DNA from: Trichopria drosophilae
Lineage: Eukaryota > Arthropoda > Insecta > Hymenoptera > Diapriidae
Direction of reading: 5' to 3'
Length of the DNA: 64,000 nt
Assembly (NCBI GenBank): GCA_030407085.1
Contig: CM059582.1
Location: forward strand, 155,768,501-155,832,500
This document shows positions 26,265 to 37,571 of the stretch, in pieces. The position numbers and the translations under genes were made by a program. The notes below the pieces were generated by a model, which saw only the letters and a list, made by a program, of their open reading frames with translations, did not search any database and was not told the DNA's origin. The stretch's first letter is position 1; the number at the start of each line of letters is the position of its first letter.

Positions 26265-26718
26265 CGGGTGTCCAAAAATGTGGAAACTGGTTATAGGTTT
26301 TTCTTCTTAGTTATTTTAAAGTTACAAATATGACCTTTAGTTACTCTTCAAAGTCGTCCACAGGCCCAGAGAATTATTAGATTACGAAGGTATTATTACA
26401 ATTACTGTTTCTTTAAGGTATCGATGAAAAGATTGCCATGGGTTGCAGTGTTTTGTAACGTAAACATTATTCTGTCCTCGTCGTTGAACCTAATAGTCAT
26501 TTATAAAAGCCAAACAATTTTTTACCTTTTTTTCAGCCACTTAGCCTTCATATTTGACCTTTCCAAGAAATTTTATGGTATGACAAGTTTGATACAAAAT
26601 TTTCCGCGCTTTCGATTGACGTGGTCTAAAAAGGGTCTTCCTATTTAAAAAAATGAAGGGTAGAAACCTATTTTCTATAAAAACCTATGCACGTGTGTGA
26701 TACTTTTTGGACACCCTG
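26265..26718. mobile_element. 454-bp MITE with CRGGGTGTCCAAAAA termini
   Basis: The left end is CGGGTGTCCAAAAATGTG. The right end in reverse complement is CAGGGTGTCCAAAAAGTAT, flanked by TA (26719-26720); AT lies on the left. A TATAGGTTTTTCTT-type motif recurs inside both ends. The termini resemble those of TA-targeting elements common in insects. The frame at 26424-26648 lies inside and looks random. Confidence 0.55.
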
Positions 26719-26846
26719 TATATAAAGTAATTGGTATTCGTTTACATAAAAATCCTATGCATTAGAGAAGATTGTGAGTAGACAGAATAATATACGTCAT
26801 AATTTAAGACCATTGACAGGTTACGTTTAAAATGTAACAAATACAA

Positions 26847-26954
26847 GCCTGGTAGAAATCTGTCCTGTTTTTCTCATCCTGCCCAGTTTCCCTAAACCTT
26901 TAACATGGGAAAAGTGTGAATTAGCTAAAAACTGGATTCATTTTCTACTAAGGA
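26847..26954. mobile_element. ~107-bp minimal CCC-GTAG element
   Basis: The left end reads GCCTGGTAGAAATCTGTCC and the right end in reverse complement reads CCTTAGTAGAAAATGAATCC, a 13-bp TIR with mismatches. An inner inverted pair (CCAGTTTCC and AAAACTGGATT) adds to a hairpin layout. The ends belong to the same terminal consensus as 508-563, 37572-37700 and 38044-38970. Boundaries are uncertain by one or two bases, so I cannot read a duplication. Confidence 0.4.
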
Positions 26955-27123
26955 AGCTACACATTGATGAAATTTAAGGAAATATAACTTCGAACAAATT
27001 TAAGACTTTTTTCTTGGTACGTAAAATATCTTATTACGAATAAGTAATTGTCTATATAGGTATGGAGACCCCTGTCAATGTGTCCAATAATTCCACAGAC
27101 CTCTCGCAGAATTCCGACCGTGC

Positions 27124-28352
27124 TTAACCCATTAACGTCAAGAAGGACACTTTTTTTACTTAAATTTCAATAAAAAATTTCATATGAAAATCCAACTTCA
27201 AATAAATTGAAAGGTACGTGTCTTACTATTTTCGAGGTCGCTCTTTTCAGTGCTGTTGTCAAAATTGCGCTTTCTTAATTAAAAAATTAAATATGGCGAT
27301 TTAAATGTCAAAATAACGCGAAATATCGAGTGTTTTTTTTTATAAAACATTTTGTTCTCATGGAAAGAATATTTGTCGTCAGAAAATTTCTTCATTAAAC
27401 GTGGACCCAATAGTACTAAGATACATTTTTTTAATATTTAAAAACTAACATGGTGATCACAAAATGGCGACTCCAATGACAAATTTCTAATTAAAACTTA
27501 ACAATAGTTTTTCTTGAAAACTATAGACTTCAGAAAAAATTTTCTAAGAATAAATACGTTTTAGAATGAGTCAAAAAATCCTCTCAAATTTTTTCAGAAT
27601 GTATTGTTACAATTTTTTATTTTTCGAAAATTCGAAAAATCGAAATTAAAAAAAAAATCATTTAAAAAATCTGAAAAATTTGCGAGTATTCTCTGACCAA
27701 TTCTGACATTTGTGTACTAAGGAAATTTTTTCTTTAGTAAATTTCCTTAGAATAAAAATGTCTTTGAATTGGTCAAAGAATACTCTCAAATTTTTTCAGA
27801 TTTTTTGGACGACTTTTTTAAAAATTTCAATTTTCCGAATTTTCGAAAAATAAAAAATATTAACAATATATTCTGGAAAAATTTGAGAGCCTTTTTTGAC
27901 TCATTCTAAAACGTATTTATTCTTAGACAATTTTTTCTGAAGTCTATAGTTTTCAAGAAAAACTATTGTTAAGTTTTAATTAGAAATTTGTCATTGGAGT
28001 CGCCATTTTGTGATCACCATGTTAGTTTTAAAATATTTAAAAAATTTATCTATATACTGTAACTATTGGGTCCACGTTTAATGAAGAAATTTTCTGATGA
28101 CAAATATTCTTTCGATAAGAAAAAAATGTTTTATAAAAAAGAACACTTGATTTTTCGCGTTATTTTGACATTTAAATCGACATATTTAAGTTTTTAATTA
28201 AGATAGCTCAATTTTGACAACAGCATTGAAAAGAGCGACCTCCAAAATAGTAAGACATGTACCTTTCAATTTATTTGAACTCGGATTTTCATATGAAATT
28301 CTTTATTGAAATTCAAGCGAAAAAAGTGTCCTACTTGACGTTAATGGGTTAA
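27124..28352. mobile_element. 1.23-kb near-perfect palindrome flanked by TTAA, piggyBac-like ends
   Basis: The ends are TTAA-CCCATTAACGTCAAG and, mirrored, CTTGACGTTAATGGG-TTAA. The arms of about 605 bp each match with few differences down to an 8-10 base loop near 27736 (CTAAGGAAATTT against AAATTTCCTTAG). The arms include the landmark AACATGGTGATCACAAAATG in both orientations (27448 and about 28025). TTAA at both edges (27124-27127 and 28349-28352) matches the piggyBac-type target. High arm identity suggests a younger insertion than the related palindrome at 21990-23287. No transposase is encoded. Confidence 0.8.
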
Positions 28353-29832
28353 CTAAGAAAATTAGGATCGCGCGTGTTAGTGAAAAGTCTAACGACTTTG
28401 GCATATGCGCATATATTGGATATTGAACAAATTTTACTGGAATTATTCCTATAGCGAATTTCTAGACCTCGAATGTTATAATACGTGAAATTTTGATTGC
28501 ATGTACATCTCGCACGTTTGGAATAAATCTGGTATTAATCCTAGTATTATTGTATTTTATTAGAAATCTACACTCAAAACGTCACGTGAAATACCCTCAA
28601 TCCTGAAAGCGGGCGTAATAATACGAGTGACGCACGTACTTCATAACAATGACGTATATTTAACCCAAACCATTTCCATTCCATGTTCAACATGTAGCTT
28701 TATTTTAAAATATACCGGTATAATAACAAACACTTCATTATGTAGCACACTACAAATTTTGTATGTTTAAAGGAGCTGCTCTATATATTAAAATCGATAT
28801 GCCTATCGATAGCGAACTGTAGGGAAGCTTTGAGTCTTGTCGAGTACGTCATCTTCGATGGTTGGTTATTCTTTATATCCGGTAAACATCGAGACCCTTT
28901 CGCTTCGAAGATGAACGGAAGTGAAGATAGCGATTGAATACATTGTGATATTCAGTTTGTAACGGGGAACCGGGAAGTATAGTCTACCCAGACCAAAATA
29001 TAAGTAAGAAAGTGTATGAAAAGTAGAAGCAGGAAATGAATGAGAGGTCCTAAGAGGAGAGTTGGTGGTGGGGGTAGAGGGGGTGCCGCAAGCTGGTGGG
29101 AGAAGACGAAAATAAGTTTGATAACCAGGAGATACGTTGACTTTTCGTGGGGTACTTAGGCGAGTGCGCTTGCTCGTGAACCCTTGCAACGAAGAAAATA
29201 GCTAGCTATCGGCATGCAAACAACCCTCCCGGGATACGATCAGCTAGCATCTTAAGATCCTCCAGCCTAGTATACCTTGTCGGGAAAAGGGGAGGATCGG
29301 GGTGGAATATCTTTTTCCACGTCGCTTTCCACTTCCGGCAAGTTCGGTTGGACCTGTGTATCAGATCAACTTGCAAAGTTCTGTTTGTCGCTTTCTATTC
29401 GGACTGCAGCGCAGCTTAAGTTATTTCATTGATTCGAGCTGTGTTGTTATTTTCTTCGTGCTCTGTGACGTTCGTTAGACTATTTGCAAAGAAATACCAA
29501 AGGCCAGAAAATCCTTTTTGTTGAGCTTGTAAGACACTTCGTACTTTTCTATTAAAGTCTGTTGCTGTCATGTGCAGATGAACAGAAAATATATAAAAAA
29601 TATGAATATCATTGGTAAACTCAGGTTCTCAAATGGTACCATTAAATGTTTTAGCTTCGTTTGGGTAGTCTTACACAGTTAACTTATTTTCCACATCATA
29701 GACATAGGAAAAATGAGAAGTATAATAAAAATCTGAAACATTTTACTGGGAGAATATTTATTCTATTATTTTCTGCCTGCGAGAGTGTGATGTCACTTTT
29801 TAGAAGTAAATCAAATTGATTATTCAAACGAG

Positions 29833-30695
29833 GGACATTGGGGAGAGAGCCCCAAGGTGGTCACCTATTTTTTGAACGACTATAGAACCCAAACTATACT
29901 ATATAAAGCGCCGATTGACATACCTTCCGAAACTTTATATAATTAACTAACTTTCTACCGAAACAATTTTTTATATTACTAATAACAAGAACATTTTAGC
30001 TTGTTAGAAAATGTGGTTACAATTTCGACTAAAAAAAAGTGGCCCCAAGCTGGTCACCATCTCAAAATTCTCTTAAAAGTTCTAAAAGACACAATGAAAG
30101 GCATTATTTTTTATTTAATATTAACAGTCTTTAATTTATAGGCTCAATTCGTTATTACGTGCCATAAAGTGCCTGTACCATTTTTCTACCAGCCAAGTGA
30201 CTATCATTCCATTCAGATGGATATTCAATTCCGATTTTTAGTGCGAATTCGTATGCTAATTTTTGTAGGTCCTTTATTGTTAACCCATAGTATATTAGCA
30301 CATTTCTGAATATATTGGACAAGATCAAATTCTTGTTCAGGCGTGAAAACTAACATTGCGATCGACAAACTTTTGTACGAAATTTTATATCGTAATAAAA
30401 GAATCAATTCAAACTCCTTCTAACTATCCCGAACCTTTTATCAGCTGTTAAAAATCCGATTTTCTTATTCTTAATTGATTTTCAATATCTGCAAACTCTG
30501 AGTTTCGCTTGTACGATACCATCCTAAAATATCAAAATATATTCCATTTTATTATTTTTAAACACAGGCTTGCCAAAACTGATAAAAACTAACCTTTCGG
30601 CCACACGCGTTGATCAATACAATGTCTAAGCACGTTTTTCTGAAGTGACCACCTTGGGGCCAAAAAAGTGTCCACCTTAGGACCAAGACGCTATT
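29833..30695. mobile_element. Decayed pogo-like DNA transposon copy
   Basis: GCCCCAAGGTGGTCAC near the left edge (29849-29864) mirrors GTGACCACCTTGGGGC near the right (30645-30660). A third copy of this block lies inside on the plus strand (GGCCCCAAGCTGGTCACC near 30042). The right edge adds a diverged second copy (AAGTGTCCACCTTAGGACC). Between them is a broken transposase fragment on the minus strand. Outer borders are approximate and I cannot read a target duplication. The short length suggests heavy internal deletion. Confidence 0.5.
30155..30407 (-). pseudogene. Frameshifted N-terminal fragment of a pogo/Tigger-like transposase
   Basis: On the minus strand the frame begins with V-F-T-P-E-Q-E-F-D-L-V-Q-Y-I-Q-K-C-A, the pattern that opens many pogo/Tigger/Jerky-type transposases (a CENP-B-like helix-turn-helix region). 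Near 30284-30287 the family pattern jumps to the next frame and continues as G-L-T-I-K-D-L-Q-K-L-A-Y-E-F-A. It runs through a P-S-E-W-N-D and a H-L-A-G-R segment until a stop at about 30157-30155. No DDE catalytic domain follows. It is a dead remnant inside the element at 29833-30695. The family call is by motif memory only. Confidence 0.6.
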
Positions 30696-33600
30696 CTTTA
30701 AGCATCAATATTATTTATATTCGTTTGGAATATTATTGCTCGATGTGATAGCACAATGATAACAATTTTCAGCACTATATAATCGTTTCTTTCGCTGCCT
30801 TTAACACCTTGTTAAAGAAAAATGTCTAAATTTTGATAACGTATATTTAACGACGTTCTGCTACAAAGACACGAGCACGACTAATCGCCTCAAAACTTAA
30901 CCAGAAACTTCGTCTTAACAATTAAAAACAACGACATCAAGCATACACCGCTATCACGTAATGCGCAGAAATTTTCCCTCTCTCCTACTTTTTGCTCTAC
31001 GAAGAAAAATTATTTTTGCCAACTTTATTGAGTAACGTGTAACATATTGAGTCACACTTCAAATATTCTGTAATCCACCACCCCGAATTTTGTCTTACAA
31101 AATACCTACAAAAGATGTTTTTCAAAATGTTCCATTATAACGACGAAATTTACTCTTTTCACTTTTCATCGTCTCCTTACAATTGTGATAATACAACTAA
31201 GAAATGATGTGTTATTGGAAACTTTTCACTACCACAGGCACAACTTGTATAATTTGCGCACTATAGAGAGAGAATAATGTGCACCGAAAGAAAGAAAGTA
31301 GTTAATGGAACCATTTTACAAAAGTGAAATATCGAATTACAAAAAATAGTTAACATAACTATTTCGGTAGTAAACACGAACATGACATTGTTTCGTTTTC
31401 CATTTGCCAATACATAAATACCCAGCATATAACATACCCTCAAATGTAACGTAGTTTTACAATCGAATAGTCGCTTTAAATATTCCTGAGTGGTAACATA
31501 AATTTATCAAAATTGGTTAAATTAAAGCAACCGTTTGTCATAGTAATAATAGTTATCGTATTCTATATTTTATAATATTCTGAATTGTTAATATAACATA
31601 CAGTCAACGACAAGTTTCCTCGTTGTTAACTCTACTAATATTTCATGTTACATCACTTCTACCTTTTTCCCGTGGTTCCATTAACCACTTTTTTATCTCT
31701 GTGTGCGCGTGCAAAATTGACGTCCTCATAAATATACGATAATTTCATTGGGATAATTGATTTGCTTAGCAAATTCGCTGCTTTCGTTAAAAATAATAAA
31801 TGTTGGCTTCCTTTAGTTTTTACTGATAGAAAATTTATGAGTATGAGGAGTTAGTTAATTGGGTAATTCAGTCTTTTGTTGGCATTTTTTCAAATACAAA
31901 ATGAATGGTAAAGAAATACTGTATAAGAAACACGATTAGTTTGGGTGATTTATTTCATAAATATCTGCTTAGTGCTTGAGAATGCATAAATGCACATATT
32001 TTGCTCTAGGTTCGCTGTAGGATCGATTTCTGTTTAGCATATATTAAGAATCTCGTAGAAACATTTTGACGTGACTTATCGTCACGTATTGAGCGAAGCA
32101 TGTATCATCTTGGTGTTGATATGAAATGCGCGACAACGATTTTGAATTTTTACAGAGATCCACATTTTAAATTCAGAAATCCACAAATCGTTTCTCTGCA
32201 AAGCAAACATTAAAATGTTGTTCAGAAAATACTTTCAATAAAATTATTTGCATATTTTAAATAAAATATTCTGGGTTGAAAGACTATACTTTTTTTTAAA
32301 TTTTCTTCTGACAGTAGCAACAGATAAATTAGGAGATGTTATTCATATTATTAATATCTACATTGAAAACTATACACTGTCTTGCGATTAAAAATGTTTA
32401 GAATATATCCTCGACCGCAACTGGAAAGGCAATGTTAAAGCCAATTAGCTAAGTTCGATCCATTTGTTCATAAGATTGCAAGCTATTTCTGTTGAAGCAG
32501 AATACTTGTAAGTACTAGGCGAAATTTGTATCATTTTCAAAGTTCTCTCACGAATACTATTGCGGCAGATTTAGTCGAACAGGCATGTGGTCGAAACACT
32601 GTTAACTTAAGTACCTCCGGACGCTAAGATCCTCTTCGTGGTTGCACCAGAAACGAAACTACACGTTCGCAACTGTCTAATCCTAAATTTCGAATTTTGA
32701 AACTCTTGAAATTTAAGTCAGAATTTGAGGTGTCGTTATTTATATTTCTATTACATGTTTTCTTTATTAATATTTCTGAATTAAACAAGGATTCTCTGGC
32801 TTAAAAAAAAGCATAAAAATCTAAATTTTGTTAAAATTTCTAATATTAGAAAAAAATTGGAAATCCAACATTTCACGTTTTATTCGTGTTATATAATATA
32901 CACCGTACTGTAATCTTAATTTTTAATCTTAATGTATGAATGCTTGAACGTACATTGGCAAAAGTGACGTGGAATTTTCTTGATATTTAAGGTATGTTAT
33001 CATCAGAAAGTTTTTATATTTATTCTGTAATTAAAATTTTGACTTAAAATGAACCATGTTCCATGTTTTTGCCAATCACTGGAGCAAACAGTGAGAACCT
33101 TTTTTCCAAATATTCCAATATATAGAGAAAAGTCTAATTTTCTGACGTAAAAAAATTAATCAGTTATTTTGATCTTTTCAAATGCAGAATTTACCGCATC
33201 ATTCACTTGGAAATAAAGTTATTGGATGGCGTTTTGTAATAAAATGTAGTAATGGCCATTCTATTTCGCTTACTAAGATTTATTATATATTTTTTAACAA
33301 TGACGTCAACTGTCGAATTCATATACGAAATAATGTATAGTTTCACAAAATATAGATTTTTACCCGACTTTCGTTCGATACTGTATTCCACAGAGAAACA
33401 TCGAATCTTTCCAAAAAGGTATGGAGTGTGGTACGTTGGTAGGAAATATATAATATTTGAGGATGAGAGAGCGATGGGTCGAAAGCACAGCATAAACCAA
33501 CCTTCTATAATGTAGATTTTTGTTTGCTGTGTAGCTTTCTCAATATTCTGTGAAAATAGTGATCAAGTTTCGAAATATTTAGGTAGAAAATATGAATTAT

Positions 33601-34443
33601 ATCGATAAAACCAGCGCAAAATGCTTCGCAGCCAAAGTACAGCTCCGTTACTCCTTACTAGGTGGTAGTCAGCTTTAGGTAAAGGAATTGAGATTTACAA
33701 GATTTTTATATCGAAAGTATTAATCAAAACAACGAACCAAACTTTATTAAGAATAGAAGACATATTTTTAAAGGGTTTGATTAAATATATAAGTGAAATA
33801 ATTTTTACTTTAAAGTTTTTACTTTCACATACATGTGTCGTGTGACCAGACTGTTTAACACACAACTTTTTAATACATGTATGCTTTATTGACTAGACAA
33901 TATCATCAGGCATATTTCAACACGCATACATACAAATTAAAAGTTCACCTCGGAATGAGATATAATAAACGGAGATTTGTATAAACCTTTCTTTCGACAT
34001 TCTGAATTATCTCTCAAAAGTCACCGTTAATCATAGGATTCCTCGGTATAAGGCATTGAAGGTCAAAGGTTAAAAAACCCGTCTTTCTTGCAAATATATC
34101 AGTTCCTATTTTTTGTATACATTTTATGTTCTCAATGTGCAATCGAAAACAAAGGTCGAAAATCACCGAATAATCTAGGAATTTCTTTTAAACTGGGAAG
34201 TCGTTAAAAGCGTTTACACGGAGAAAAATGACTCCGCTGGATTAGCTGATAAATATCAGCTAAAATTTTCGGCTGGAATTGCCGAAAGTATCCGCAGTGT
34301 CAGCTGTTCCGATTCCGCTATTGTAGCCTTACGAATCGGTAAATATTGCAGAGATAGTTTCTGTAAATGTTACAGAAAATAATGTGTAACATTAGCTGTA
34401 CATATAATAATCATGTAAATTGGCGCATTGCAATCTATACAAT

Positions 34444-35790
34444 CCCAGGTAGCACATTTCAGCATCCGCTATCAAAAAGTTATTGAAATGTTAACAAAAG
34501 TTGACAAAAGTTAACATTTCTATAACTTTTCTTTAGCGAATACCAGGGGGGTGACACTGCTGCTATATTCCCTATGGTATGTCGGTTCTCTTCGTGACCT
34601 CCCAGTTATCTCAATACTTCATGTATCCAGATGGCACTTGCAGTCATGTGCTCGGCGAGCTTTGGCGTGATAATCGTAACGCCCTTTTAACTAATATACG
34701 TGCACTAGATGTTTACAATCGCCGATACGTGGTCTAGGTATCGAACGCCATGGTTCTTCATTACTTTAACTAAAATGCGTCTACCAGGTGTTTAGGATCA
34801 CCGATTACGGGGTCTAGATATCGCGCACCGTAGTTTTTCAACTCTTCGACTAAAATACGTGCACCAGGTTTTTAGGGTCGTCGATTACGGGGTCTAGATT
34901 TCGCGTTCCGTAGATTTTCATTTTTATAACTAAAAAACGTGCCCCCGGTGTTTGGGGTTGCCGATCATGTAGTCTAGGTATCCATTTGGTGTTAACCAAC
35001 GATGACCTTGAGGTCAAAGTTGAAGGTCATTTTAAGGTCAAATCAATTTTATCTAATAAACAACGGTAACCTTGTCCTTGACCTTGGGCCAAATTTAAAA
35101 AAATTTGAAGGTCATTTCAAGGTCAAATCAAAATATGTTCAAATTTGAAGAAATATAAGCAAAATTGATTCGACCTTGAAATGACCTTCAACTTTGACTC
35201 AAGGTCATCGTTGGTTAACTCGAAGTCAATACCTAGACCACTTGATCGTCGACCCCAAACTCCTGGTGCATATTTTTTAGTTAAAAAGATGAAAAACTAC
35301 GGAGCGCTATTCCGAGACTCTGTAATCGCCGACCTCGAATACTTGGTGCACGTATTTCAGCTAGAATCATGAAACACTATGGAACTAGATACCTAGACCC
35401 CTTGATCGGCGACCCGGAACACCTGGTGCATGTATTTCAGCTATAATCGCGAAAAACTATGCAGCGCGATACCTAGACCCCGTAATCAGCGAACTTAAAC
35501 ATATGGTGCACATATTTTAGTTAAAATGGGGAAAAACTACTGAGAGCGATACCTAGTCCCCGTAATCGGTCATCCTAAAGACCTGGAGCAAATATGTATT
35601 TTGCCAATCCGATTCAAAACTGCGAATCGTCATATCTCGAGACCGTAATCAGGAAAACATCTGTGCGTTGGTTGCCAAGCACATGTATAGTAGCGCCATC
35701 TAGTGATCGCAAATCCCGGGGGTCACAACGGGAACGTTATGAATGAAACAGTTTCACCCACCTGGTGAATACTCAAATATGCTACCTGGG
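34444..35790. mobile_element. 1.35-kb CCCAGGTAGCA element with mirrored ~82-bp tandem units
   Basis: The termini are CCCAGGTAGCACATTT and its inverse AAATATGCTACCTGGG, flanked by AT on both sides (34442-34443 and 35791-35792). The left half (about 34660-34980) holds four degenerate copies of an ~82-bp unit with landmarks CGTGCACCAGGTGTTTAGG, CGATTACGGGGTCTAG and AACTAAAATACG. The right half (about 35220-35600) holds at least four copies in inverted orientation. The centre (34996-35215) is a separate palindrome full of AGGTCA half-sites. The frame at 35181-35372 is repeat-derived. No transposase. Confidence 0.8.
34996..35215. promoter_or_regulatory. Cluster of AGGTCA half-sites at the centre of the nested element
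   Basis: Within about 220 bp I count about nine AGGTCA/TGACCT hexamers. At least three have the extended form TCAAGGTCA (TGACCTTGA near 35002, TCAAGGTCA near 35117 and near 35199). Two arms (about 34996-35050 and 35165-35215) are inverted copies, so the sites are arranged as a large inverted repeat. The extended half-site is the known target of monomeric nuclear receptors such as FTZ-F1 and ERR types. Binding or any effect on the host gene is purely inferred; the motif may only reflect repeat amplification. Confidence 0.3.
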
Positions 35791-36130
35791 ATACGAAGAA
35801 TCGTGTTTGATATCGTGTTCAGTCGGTAACGGTCGGAAAGGTCGGTAACGGTTAACCTAAAACCAGATTGCGCAAGATAGCGTCAGAGAGCGTAGCGGTC
35901 TGTGCGAAATTCGAAAATTGATCGATTATCCTATATTGATTATTTATTAATTGTGGATATACATATAGCCGTTCTCGCCAGTTCCCGAGGCCTGCTCCAT
36001 TGGACACATATGCCATACATGCATAAGATGTCGCAGTTCATTCGCCCTTATTACATAACCTCATCCTGTCATTATTCACTGAACATATGAATATGAATCG
36101 AATCGATCGAAATCGAATTCCACTCGTTCC

Positions 36131-36155
36131 GTATGTATGTATGTATGTATGTATG
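36131..36155 (+). repeat. (GTAT)n microsatellite
   Basis: About six tandem copies of the 4-base unit GTAT with no interruption, inside the outer CACGG element. Confidence 0.9.
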
Positions 36156-36792
36156 CACACGTATATGCTCATATGAGAATGCCACTTCGCCACAGGCGTT
36201 GAGTTTCGCCTGTATATAAAAATTAATTTCTATGCACTGTGTGAAATCACTTATGCACTCACTGTTTCTAAGAGCAAAATTCAGGAAATGTAGAAAGTAT
36301 GATAGACACAGACAATTAAAAACTGCAGATATGTAGAAACTCGAGTTAACAAAAGAAAATAATCCGCTACATTAGCAGATTTATTTCGGCTAAATTTACA
36401 GACTTTTTTCCGTCAGTTTTGCTGACTCGTACTGTTTGGAATTTACAGTTATTTTTCAGTAATTTTAGCTGAAATTATCGGCTATCTCTAATGGAATTTT
36501 AGAAGCTTTCCCCAAGGGAAGAAATCGGCAGAATCTGCGGATATTTCGGCTGATACAGCTGATTATTTTTCTCCGTGCAGGGCTTAGGGTAGTCAGATTA
36601 TGAATATCTATATGTAGAAATGTAATTGACGACCACATTCGTTTTATCGACTATATTATTATTCGTGACGTAAAATCATATATCACGATGACGAATATTT
36701 TTTGGGTATTGCGCAATGGTCAGAACTTTTTGTAGAAAATAAATTTCTGGAGTTTTGAAACATAAAATAATATCGAAATGTAAAAAACTCAC

Positions 36793-37089
36793 ATAATACA
36801 CGAAGAACTTTTGTTTCTTCGAGAACACCGCCAGGAAATCTGGGATTTTCAGCTCGGCATCCGAGCTCTTTTCCATCATCATCCTTGCCGAGGACCAAGG
36901 CTATTTTGCTGACCGTAGAATTACTCCTTTGCGTTGTCGTCACGCTGGAATCTCTGATAACCAAACCCCCCAGTCGCCAGACGATTCTCGCCGCTGGCGA
37001 ACTTCCCCAAGTTTCGCAACGTGCGGACATTGGCCGGCCTGCGAAAATTTGATCATCCGCCAAGACAATCTTGACTACGGCAGGTTTCA
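36793..37089 (-). CDS. side: Side-family cell-adhesion protein, Ig3 exon
   Basis: This is the fourth visible exon, with acceptor ATTTTCAG and donor GTGAGT. It is 297 bp, beginning with TG (completing a leucine codon from the upstream T) and ending with a single T. It encodes a whole Ig domain. An A strand K-P-A-V-V-K-I-V-L comes first, then a B strand with the first cysteine (S-A-R-C-E-T-W-G) and a C strand with the core tryptophan (I-V-W-R-L-G-G). A serine/threonine-rich D-E region (S-V-T-T-T-Q-R-S-N-S-T) with a possible N-glycosylation site N-S-T follows, and the F strand carries the second cysteine (K-E-L-G-C-R-A-E-N). It closes with E-T-K-V-L-R-V-L before the V-P linker of Ig4. The L-x-C-R-A-x-N-P pattern is characteristic of the third Ig of Side/nephrin-like proteins. 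Alternative assignment: another nephrin-like Ig protein, less likely given the Ig1 exon. Confidence 0.9.
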
Positions 37090-37571
37090 CTGAAAATCCA
37101 GAACACGACATCAACGTTTTAATACGGTTTAGAGATTATTTTTAGTTTTGAAATAGTTACGGAAGCATGCACAGAGAATTATGATGTTTTTCGTTTCAGG
37201 GCTGTCAATGTTAATAAATTTGTCTACACTCCATTAGCCACTAATATTAAAAATGTTAAGATAATATTATTCTGATGAATTATGAACTGCAATTTGGTTA
37301 ACTGATACTAATATCACAAATCGCAATTTAATATAGGACTGTGTCTATTTGGTTATGACTTTTCTTTCTCTTAATTCAGGTGTACCCTTATTTGGAACAC
37401 TTAAAAAAATGCCTGGAAAGTGTAGCACAGCGATTTTAATCATTCAAAATGGTTTCGCTGTTAGAGCAGCATTTTGTCCTAAAATCTTAAATCTTGAACC
37501 ATGAAATCTTTCTTTAATATATGGTTTTGTTTCATACTAACAATTAACTTTGTAATAAAACACGAAGCACT

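Larger units (their letters stand above)
34217..36577. mobile_element. Outer TIR element (CACGGAGAAAAAT) interrupted by a nested element
   Basis: CACGGAGAAAAAT starts at 34217 and its inverse ATTTTTCTCCGTG ends at 36577. Both ends continue into related sequence rich in CAGCTGAT, TTCGGCT and ATCCGC motifs (34240-34300 and 36360-36570). The intact element at 34444-35790 sits inside, so about 1.0 kb belongs to the outer element. A (GTAT)n run lies at 36131-36155. The frame at 35902-36090 shows no domain. The nesting order means the CACGG element inserted first. Confidence 0.55.
25262..36792 (-). other. Intron of about 11.5 kb between Ig3 and Ig4 exons
   Basis: The intron runs from donor GTGAGT (below 36793) to acceptor CAG (above 25261). 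It is split by several mobile elements annotated separately (26265-26718, 26847-26954, 27124-28352, 29833-30695, 34217-36577). A relatively GC-rich, purine-rich stretch at about 28800-29560 contains a 107-codon minus-strand frame (28866-29189) without recognisable domains; it is unexplained. The stretch 30700-34216 is AT-rich and I see no gene; overlapping frames on both strands at 33203-33515 are not protein-like. Confidence 0.7.

Noticed and set aside
28866..29189. 107-codon minus-strand frame in a GC-richer intron region
   Set aside because: No domain, no splice context that joins it to the Side-family exons, and composition like random sequence. Kept only as an unexplained island.
33203..33515. 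Overlapping 96- and 87-codon frames on opposite strands
   Set aside because: Both are low-complexity peptides, and simultaneous opposite frames are expected by chance in AT-poor-stop stretches.
34660..35600. Possible CRISPR-like array because of regular ~82-bp spacing
   Set aside because: The units are degenerate, have no unique spacers, occur mirrored around a centre, and lie inside a transposon of a eukaryotic genome.
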